Source: Oscarella lobularis (taxonomy: Eukaryota; Porifera; Homoscleromorpha; Homosclerophorida; Oscarellidae). From it: a stretch of 64,000 nucleotides of DNA. Both the position numbers and the translations under genes were made by a program. The stretch is from assembly GCF_947507565.1 (NCBI RefSeq), contig NC_089180.1, positions 1,488,001-1,552,000 on the forward strand. The letters are read 5' to 3'. The notes below the pieces were generated by a model that did not search any database, was not told the origin of the DNA, and saw nothing but the letters and a program-made list of their open reading frames with translations. Within the stretch, counting starts at the first letter, position 1. Each line of letters opens with the position of its first letter. Shown piece by piece: positions 56,879-64,000 of the stretch.

Positions 56879-57680
56879 CAGTGCACGCCACCATAAATTT
56901 CCAATTTTTCAGTCTCCTACCCCTTTACAAAAGGCCCTGCTAACGTAACTAAAATGTCATTAAATAGTTTAGGAGGTAATATAAATGTGATTGTGAAACT
57001 CTTCCGCCTAAAACGAAGAAGTTCTGCTATCAGCCAATCACGGACCAGTGTTCGTTCACATAATGTTCGCGCAATTTTGGTAAAGGGGTTAAGTGATTGT
57101 TACGTCACAGTCATACTATTGTGATAAAAAAATATTTCCATGTTGCTAGCCGTGCGCGCGTTAGGGTAGCATCGCTCTAATCGAAGCCAAATTCGAGACG
57201 AAATACTTTCGCCAAAAAGCATTTCTTCGTTAATGTCTATCAATGAGATTTTAAAATTGCCTTTCAGTGACCCCCTAAAATTTTGAAAAGAAAAATTTAT
57301 AGTATCGTTATGGAGAAAAATGCACAAAAAGGAGCGTAGGTACGCAACCTAGAAACGGCCGTTTTTGCGAAAACAAGAAAATTTCGGAAACATTTCATTC
57401 AATGAAACGTTTTGAAATTTTCTCCAGTACATCAGCAGGCCTAAGCGATTTTTACCGGATACGCGAGAAGTCAGCAAAACGCGTTTTTGGGCGTGGCATC
57501 GCGAAAGTAATTTTTTCTCTAAACCGGCGGCTTCACTAGACCCGAAAGAACAAACGCTGTTAGGAGAAACAATCTCCTAAACTCATAGTAGCGCGAAAAG
57601 TGCCGCCGATGGCGAGACTTCATTTCGCGAGAAAAAACGCGCGCTAGTTGCGAAGTGGAAATTTATGGTGGCGTGCACTG
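56879..57680. mobile_element. 800-bp MITE with TA target duplication
   Basis: Ends are inverted: CAGTGCACGCCACCATAAAT at 56879 and its complement at 57680, about 25 bp each, both flanked by TA (56877-56878, 57681-57682). The CAGT terminus and TA duplication point to a Tc1/mariner-derived element. No coding potential. It lies within the coding exon of the alpha2-delta fragment. Confidence 0.88.
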
Positions 57681-57682
57681 TA

Positions 57683-58800
57683 CGTTCTCTAATATAGGGA
57701 ACCGTCTACAGATTTAAGATTAGGGACTACGTTCTCTAATATAGGGAACCGTCTAAAAATTAAATATTAGGGACTACGTTCTCTTGTATAGGGAACCCTC
57801 TAAAAATCAAAGATTAGGGACTACGTTCTCTATGATTCCCCGAACACCAGGGCGCGCGCGGGCTTCGCCCGCGCGCGCCCTGGTGGGAGGGTCTCTCAAA
57901 CGTGATCGCCCAAAAACCAAAGTGTGTTTCTGTCTGTCTGTCGGTAACGCTCACGTCACAATCGCTCTTAGGCCAATCACACACACAGGTGCCTTTATGA
58001 CATCACATTCATTGTGATGTCATACTCTCCCGTATTTTGAACAAAATGTACAGTACATAAAACGGTGACGTCACAGTATATAGGGACCCCGGATTGTGTT
58101 CAAAAGTTTTCAGGAACGTGTACGTTTATAAAGGGAACGCAGTAAAGGAGCACGTTGGGTTTGTCGTGCTGCGAGCGCAGCTCGCAGCACGCAAACCCAA
58201 CTGCGAGCTGATAATGGGCCTCGTGACACGATCACCCAAAGGGGCAGAGGTTAGGGTTAGGAGAGGTATAGCTCTGTGTCACGCTTACATAAAGAGGCCA
58301 AATTGTAGGCTTTTGAGGAAAATAAAGCATGCCAACCCACGTGGTTAGGCAGTGCGATGCAAATTATGCAAAAAGGCTTTACAACAAGTAGAGTAATAAG
58401 ATTGTGCTGGGGGTGTTCGGGGATCCCATGATGGCTCACAAAGGCCATCATTATCTAGTATAGGGAACCCTCTAAAAATCAAAGATTAGGGACTACGTTC
58501 TCTAATATAGGGAACCCTCTAAAAATCAAAGATTAGGGACTACGTTCTATAATATAGGGAACCGTCTAAAGATTAAAGATTAGGGACTACGTTCTCTAAT
58601 ATAGGGAACCGTCTAAAAATCAAAGTTTAGGGACTACGTTCTCTAAAATCAAAGATTAGGAACTACGTTTTCTAATATAGGGAACCCTCTAAAAATGAAA
58701 GATTAGGGACTACGTTCTCTAATATAGAGAACCGTCTAAAGATTAAAGATTAGGGACTACGTTGTCTAATATAGGGAACGCTCTAAAAATCAAAGATTCG
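57683..58800. repeat. 46-bp minisatellite, interrupted
   Basis: Roughly a dozen copies of a 44-47-base unit (CTACGTTCTCTAATATAGGG, then AACCGTCTAAAAATCAAAGA, then TTAGGGA). The array runs 57683-57833, is split by an inserted element, and resumes 58440-58800. Units differ by scattered substitutions and one is shortened. Confidence 0.93.
57834..58430. mobile_element. 600-bp MITE nested in the minisatellite
   Basis: Ends carry GATTCCCCGAACACC and GGTGTTCGGGGATC as inverted repeats. Inside are two strong hairpins: CCAGGGCGCGCGCGGGC with its complement across TTC (57847-57883), and CGTGCTGCGAGC with its complement (about 58164-58190). Related end sequence occurs in METTL14 intron 2. Confidence 0.8.
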
Positions 58801-60084
58801 ACGTCCAGATAAGAGAGAGCGTCTTCGACTTTGCGTCATTGAAATTATTGCTACTTTTTTTGCTAGGCGGGCGACGCTTGTTGCTGGGGAGAGCTGGGGA
58901 GCCGGCTGAGTGGACGCCTGCGCTGCGCAGACTGAAACGACGGCGTCAATAACTAACGAAAGTTCGAACATTTTTACTTTTATTTATTTGACGTTTTTTT
59001 CTTACGTGCGCGTGCGGAAGACTCGGTTGCGACACGCTGAGAGAAATTTTCGTTGCAACGAGAGGGGTCCCCGCTAGCGCTGGAGGCTTACGCGAACGGT
59101 TGCGAGCCGATTTGAGGCGCCTGGTATTGCACTTCGCTCGGAAACGACTCGAACGAGCGTGCTGTCGATCGCCGGATGGGGTTGGGCCATGGGGAAAGCG
59201 AGGCGTCGGAAAAACGGGCTTCGCCTTCTTCGGGTCGCTTGCGTTTAATCGATGCCGTACCTAGACGCGGAGAAGCAAAGCGACGCGAGATCGCGTGGAT
59301 TCGAACGGATTTCGGAACTCAACCAAAAACCTGTATCACACCCCGTATGCCACGTGTAAACTCACATTGCAGGACGTAGACGTTGGAGAAAGGGGGCCCC
59401 TCACAAGAAATACAAACTCCTATGCTTGCTCACCCGAAGAGCAAAATAATCGAAGTAGGGTCTACGCTACCTGTAGAATCGTCGTCTTCGGACAGAGGCT
59501 CCATGTCCCATTCCTCTCCCGTGTCCCATATGTAAAAACATAACTCTCACCTTTTACTAGCAAATTTATAAGATATGTTTGCAAAGAGGACTTGACTTGC
59601 CTAATATTAGCATTGCCAGAGACTTGTCATTTTAGTGTCGTCACCGCCTCACGTGACGGGAGGTCTCGTGCCTTATTGAGCTTTTCTCGATCATGTAAAA
59701 CAAACATTACAGTATGCAGACGGCTTTAAATCGGCACGGAAGACTCGATTCTACCGATGCAAACGGATGGGAAGTTGGGAACAGCAAACGTAACCTGGGA
59801 TACGGGAACCCTCTAAAGATTAATTAGCGATAATCGTGTTTTTTTGTTTAATTAATGACGCTTAGCTCATACAAAGACGAACTAAATCTTTTAGAAGTAG
59901 CTAACGAATTTGTTACGGATATAATAATGAAAGTAGGCTAAGATTTTTCGGAAAATTTAAATTCTGAGTGAGCTAATCAAAAACCTTGTCTTGAATGAGC
60001 GTGGTAAAAAAATTTCGCGCGCGCAATGCGCGCGAAAATGCCGGAAAAACTTCAAAAATGCCCTCCGGCCCTGCTGTGACAGTG
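58801..60084. other. Unassigned; possible single exons
   Basis: A minus-strand frame from 58971 (MFELSLVIDAVVSVCAAQAS) could be a first exon. On the plus strand PYLDAEKQSDARSRGFERIS and NLYHTPYATC at about 59260-59360 precede a GTAAAC donor and look coding, family not recognised. 59560-60000 shows nothing. Confidence 0.25.
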
Positions 60085-60340
60085 TCTGGCTCATCGTCGC
60101 CATCCTCGTGGTCGTTACCCATTCGCAGAACTCTACGGCCCAACCGACGACGGCCACGAACATAACGAATAATCCGGCTACGATTGCTCCGGCCACGAAT
60201 GCCAAAACTCCGGACTAAAACAACGGGACGCCTCAGACTAACAACTCGATGCCGAAAACGACGATTCTGCCACCGAAAACGACGATTCTGCCGCCGAAAA
60301 CGACGCCGGGCTTTCCTCAGCGTGTCTACGAGCCCCTTGA
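60085..60340 (+). pseudogene. Mucin-like N-terminal fragment
   Basis: A hydrophobic signal (VWLIVAILVVVTH) is followed by SQNSTAQPTTATNITNNPAT and IAPATNAKTPD, Thr/Asn-rich with several N-glycosylation sequons, then in continuing frame after a stop NNGTPQTNNS and a tandem PPKTTIL repeat. It resembles CD164-like sialomucins in composition only. It merges head-on with the ZNF598 coding sequence at about 60305. Confidence 0.4.
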
Positions 60341-62087
60341 ATATGGAATGAAATGTCTCCATGCCAATCAGATGGCAACATTTGACGTAATAGTCGTCAG
60401 CCGACAGCTCCCCGTGCAAGAACGATCCTGACCACAACTTGAGCGTCTTCATCTTATCCTCGTCGTTTTGCAGCACGCAAAACAACGTGTCCTTAGTAAC
60501 GACGCCTTTGTCGTTCTTTTCAGTGGAAGATGGTGGTGCGGACTGAAAACCTCGCGGTGGGAGTACCTTTCTCACAGGCTTTTCTATCCCAGGTGGTGCT
60601 GAAGGACGAAGGCTCGGATGGTCTCTATCATTTACAACGGGAACAGGACGCCATGAACTATAAAATCCAACTCCAAACGCAGCAGCTGCAGCAGCCTTTT
60701 CAACAGGAACATTGACATTTGCACCAAGAGCGGGAAAGTCTTCGCCACTCAAATCAGTCTTAACACTAACATTTTCCTTCACTTGTTCATCATGAAATCC
60801 ATTAAGCAATGGAGCAGCTGAAGCTTTTTTATCTGTCAACAATTTAGCACTAGTCTCATTTTCATCATGAAATCCGTTTGGCAATGCAGTGTCAGAAGAA
60901 GCACGAGCATCAGGCTTCTTATCCAAAGATGGAACGTTTCTGGCAGTGGACGGCTTAGCCTTAGCTTTCCCGTTTTTCATCTCACCACTGCTTTCAACTA
61001 AAGGCATTTCCTCTCCTCTTTCTTTTGTCTTTAATTGAATCGGCTTCATGCCAATTTCTTCCTTCAAAATCTTCTTCACTTTCTTTAGCTCGTGCTTCCG
61101 TTCCTGCCTCGCTTCCTCCCTCACCTCCCTATCAATCTTTTTCTTCATTGCCACTTTGTTACCCCTCATCTGATTTCCTTTCTCCTTTCCTCTGCCCGAT
61201 CTCTCCTCGTTCGCAAACTCCCTCCGCCGCAACGTCGTTCCAGTCCCACGGCGATCATTAAAACTGACTTCGACAGGCAAAATCCTCATAATGCGAGCCT
61301 CCTTTCCCCCTTTGACGTGCTCCCTCGCCACGTGCGCCCTAAGCTGCATCTCATTGCGAAAAACACTCGCGAACGGCTCCCTCGCGCACGTCCCGACCTC
61401 GCAGACGTAATGCGCCTCCTTGCAGTGCCGTCTCAACTCGACGAAATCCTTATAGTAATCCTGCCCGCCGTCCTTCTCGCAAATGCAGCAGAAGAAGTGA
61501 TCCCTGCGCAAGTGCGTCAACAAATCGTCGTCGTCGAAATAACGCCGATCGCAGAAACGGCACAGCGGATGAGCCGTATACGACGAAGCGTCCGGACCGT
61601 CGCCGCCGCCGCGACGATTGTGTCGCGCGAGTTCGTCGCGCGTGTACGAGATTCGTTCGTTGGTGAAGAGCGTCAAGTGCTTTTCGCACAATAGACAGTA
61701 GCGACGATCGTGTTCGGCGCGCACGTGACGTTTGAGTTGGGCGAACGTCGGCGCTTGATGATCGCACTCCGGACAGGGATGATCGAGAAGATGATGGCAC
61801 GCGTTGCGAATGTCGTCGCTTTGCGGATAGGCGTCGCCGAGACGGGGATCGCGTTGAAACGATGCGACGTCGACGAAGGAGTCGTAGTCGCGAATTTTTC
61901 GCGTGAGAACGGGCTAGAGACAAAAGACTATTTCGGTTTTCTTCTTCGAAGGCGTGTTTTCTCTCACTTTCGGTAGTTCTTGACGACAGACGGGGCAGTT
62001 GTCGTCGTCGACGAGAATTCGGAGACGGACGAAGCATCGGTGGCAGAAGGGGTGATTGCACGGGCCCACGGCGAAGAAGGGTAGTCT
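60305..62087 (-). CDS. ZNF598: ZNF598 E3 ubiquitin ligase, 5' end split and 3' end cut
   Basis: ZNF598 senses collided ribosomes and ubiquitylates eS10 and uS10. The first exon here (62087-61968) holds the second half of the RING: FFAVGPCNHPFCHRCFVRLR, DNCPVCRQELPK. The next (61913 down) has PVLTRKIRDYDSFVDVASF, HPCPECDHQAPTFAQLKRHV, RYCLLCEKHLTLFTNE, YTRDELARHNRRG, HPLCRFCDRRYFDDDDLLTH, LRRDHFFCCICEKD, DYYKDFVELRRHCKEAHYVC: the C2H2 series typical of ZNF598. A long charged region follows with SGEDFPALGANV and then YYVKCCHLIGMETFHSIF near 60370. Homology ends at about 60305, short of the usual C-terminus. A MITE (62081-62775) cuts the RING before its first cysteine pair, which is not found beyond it. 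The long body is one open exon without damage. Confidence 0.88.
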
Positions 62088-62775
62088 GGATACCCGACCC
62101 TCTCGCTCGGGGAGGAGAAGGGTCTGGTGAAATGCGCACCCTCTACTTGTGTTTCGGGGCGTGTCCCGCAGCGCTCACTGCGGTACAATCAGCGAGCTTG
62201 ACTTACGATGTCGCGTTCGAGTCTCTGGGCTTTAGACGAAGTTGAGAGTGCTGTCTCGGAGTCCGCTCTCCAACCCTTCTCTTCGTCCGGAGCAGTTCGC
62301 GGCCGCAGTCCAGAGCCCTAGATAATCAATGATTATCTAGGGCTCTGCCGCAGTCGACGTGATGACGTAAATAATTGGCTGTAATTGGTAGTGCGAGAGG
62401 GTCGGGTATCTAGTCTGGAGGCCAGACCCTCGCTCAGGGAGGAGGAGGGTCTGGTGTAATGCGCACACTCTACTTGTGTCTCAAGCCAATTACAGCCAAT
62501 TATTTACGTCATCACACGACAGCGACTGCGGCCGCGAACTGCTCCGGACGAAGAGAAGGGTAGCCAAGTTGGAGAGCGGACGCCGAGACAGCACTCTCAA
62601 CTTCGTCTAAAGCCCAAAGACTCGAACGCGACATCGTAAGTCAATTAGCTACGAGGTCACCTGACCTCGAGGAAGCTCGCTGATTGTACCGCAGTGAGCG
62701 CTGCGGGACACGCCCCGAAACACAAGTAATGCGCATTACAGACCCTCCCTGAGCGAGGGTCTGGCCTCCAGACTA
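62081..62775. mobile_element. 700-bp compound palindromic MITE in the ZNF598 RING region
   Basis: The left arm from GTAGTCTGGATACCCGACCC recurs inverted at the right, ending GAGGGTCTGGCCTCCAGACT...GACTAC at 62775. Long inner arms (GCTTGACTTACGATGTCGCG / CGCGACATCGTAAGTCAA) pair over about 200 bp. A second copy of the terminus (TAGTCTGGAGGCCAGACCCT at about 62410) lies in the centre, so one element may sit inside another. A 14-bp perfect palindrome (CTAGATAATCA...TGATTATCTAG) is at about 62319-62343. It shares ends with the 32.2-kb element. Confidence 0.82.
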
Positions 62776-63517
62776 GACTACTCCCGGGCACCCTTTCTTG
62801 ATCTTCTCTCGCGTCTTCTTTTTTCTTCCCGCAAGCTTCCTGCTTCTTTTCTATTTCGTGGTCCCTTCTCTCGCGAGCAGCAGTTCCTCGTTTCTCTTCC
62901 CCCTTTCCGTCTGTCTACAATGACGTCACAAGCATGTGACCGCCGCCATTTTAGATGAGCTCTCCTGCCTCGAATCTTTAGTTTCGCTTCTTCGGCAGTA
63001 GCTCGAAAGCTTCTGTAGATGTAGCTAGACTAGGTTATCGAGCGCTTAAAGCGCAACTTAGCTCTTAGGAGGCTAAACGAATGTGGGCGTTCCTCTCATT
63101 CTCGCGTAATTAGCCCTTTCTCACCCCAAACAGAAGCTATTGTTTTCGCATCTAGTAGTGTTATGACGTAATAAATTCGCTACGTTTTCGCTTGAGATGC
63201 GAAAATGAATTTTTTGCTCATTGATTTCTCGGAAAATGACAAAAATTGTGATGTTGGCCTAATTTTAAACGGAGAATTTGTTTATAAAAATAACAACTAG
63301 CTCAGAAAGAGATTTAGAGACTCTTTCTAAGAACGCTCGTCCTTCGTTGCGTGGGCGAGGTCACAATGTATCCCGCATTGTAGACAGACGGATCTCCGCT
63401 CTCGCGGGGTCTTTTTATTCAAGCTCCCGCAAACTGAAATAACCGCAAACCCTTCACCGATTTATCCGTCAACATGCGTCAAAAGCTCCACCTCCCTAAA
63501 ACTCTCTATTAGGAAAA
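62776..63517. other. No gene recognised; possible ZNF598 upstream region
   Basis: On the minus strand a charged frame just right of the MITE (EKRGTAAREKGPRNRKEAGS) could be 5' coding or leader sequence of ZNF598, but the first RING cysteines are not there. The rest is non-coding as far as can be seen. Confidence 0.3.
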
Positions 63518-64000
63518 ATGGAAAAAATGGAAGAATTACTGAAAAGAATCGAAAGATTAGAGAAAGAAAAAGAAAAAAACGAAATATTAGAAAAAGAAAA
63601 CAAAAAATTCGCAAAAGAAAACGAAGAATTGAAGAAACGAATGCACGCAGTGGAATTGGCAAAGGATGTTGCTGAGGTGACAGAGCTACTTCGAGATGTG
63701 GATCTATCCCAGACAAGTGAGTATTGTCTTATTGGAAAGTTTTATTAGTAGCGCGTCTTGTTTTCTAGGTGCCTCAGTACTGACTGTATCAGGTATAGAA
63801 TGCTGTAATTGTGCATGCCACGCATGACCTTCTGTACAGAAGCGTCAGCGATGGGAAGAGTTATTCATCACTATGAAAGTAATATGGCGAAATTCAATGA
63901 ATTAAAGCCTAAATTAGGTTATCATTTTTCATTCCTATTTTATCACCGTTTGAGTAACTCGTTACTTAGCTGCAGAATTCCTGACTGAAATCGAGCAGCA
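63518..64000 (+). CDS. Coiled-coil protein, N-terminal exons, runs off the window
   Basis: MEKMEELLKRIERLEKEKEK starts a strongly predicted coiled coil of about 60 residues, ending AEVTELLRDVDLSQTS at a GTGAGT donor (63718). Short exons may follow (SVLTVSG at about 63770; AMGRVIHHYESNMAKFNELK from about 63841). A coiled-coil leader with small following exons is typical of the kinase-like families whose C-terminus resembles 3347-3508, but that link is only suggestive. Incomplete at the right edge. Confidence 0.5.

Noticed and set aside
61450-62139. 229-codon Arg/Ser-rich minus-strand frame
   Set aside because: Shadow of the ZNF598 zinc-finger exon in another frame; its composition reflects the antisense of acidic codons.

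Overview
The window looks like nuclear DNA of a gene-dense, non-bilaterian animal. Introns are mostly 45-100 bp with GT-AG borders, host exons resemble vertebrate orthologues closely, and several families are animal-specific or nearly so (PLK1 with polo boxes, NOS1AP PTB domain, DOCK6/7/8, FEM1, MAM/LDLa, tetraspanin, alpha2-delta). The compactness and gene content would suit a sponge, possibly a homoscleromorph, but that is inference; no taxon-specific marker was tested. All protein names below come from recognising family motifs by eye, not from a search.

Layout. 0-6 kb: a MORC2-like ATPase, a sulfite oxidase relic, a kinase-like tail and an EFTUD2 fragment. 5.8-9.5 kb: a KDZ-type DNA transposon carrying a second, spliced gene that joins an NRF1-type DNA-binding domain, a Ulp1 (SUMO) protease and a PHD finger. 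9.6-22 kb: a U2B''/U1A RRM protein, OTULIN, part of KARS, FOXRED2, mitochondrial Obg (MTG2), a multi-membrane-span protein, DOCK6/7/8 N-terminus, an inverted copy of the PLK1 3' end, and NUDC. 22-37 kb: ZC3H14-like, METTL14, part of ATP6V1H, part of CAD, a P-loop protein, a palindromic MITE, complete PLK1, the C-terminal half of LAS1L. 37-49.5 kb: C2orf76, NOS1AP PTB, tetraspanin, small fragments, FEM1, HIBADH, COMMD8 and a UTP25/HSPA12 chimeric reading frame. 49.5-64 kb: a Mieap-like coiled-coil gene, part of LIG1, MITEs, a SMARCAL1/dynein chimeric exon, SMC6 N-terminus, alpha2-delta N-terminus, a minisatellite, ZNF598 and a coiled-coil gene.

The organisation itself is the oddest thing here. 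A few genes are whole or nearly so (PLK1, FEM1, METTL14, most of HIBADH and FOXRED2), but more than fifteen are cut off abruptly in mid-domain where an unrelated gene begins, some of them in the same reading frame. An almost identical 560-bp inverted duplication links two of these places. Many otherwise conserved exons also carry one- or two-base frame changes, often in homopolymers. Either this is a truly rearranged, fragment-rich locus, or the contig contains misjoins and unpolished indels; the sequence alone cannot decide, and both readings are given.

The housekeeping genes do not form one pathway. They cover RNA processing (EFTUD2, U2B'', METTL14, ZC3H14, LAS1L, UTP25), genome maintenance (LIG1, SMC6, SMARCAL1), cell division (PLK1, NUDC) and mitochondria (MTG2, HIBADH). 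No retroviral, LTR or Polinton-like element, no CRISPR array and no rRNA or tRNA gene was recognised.
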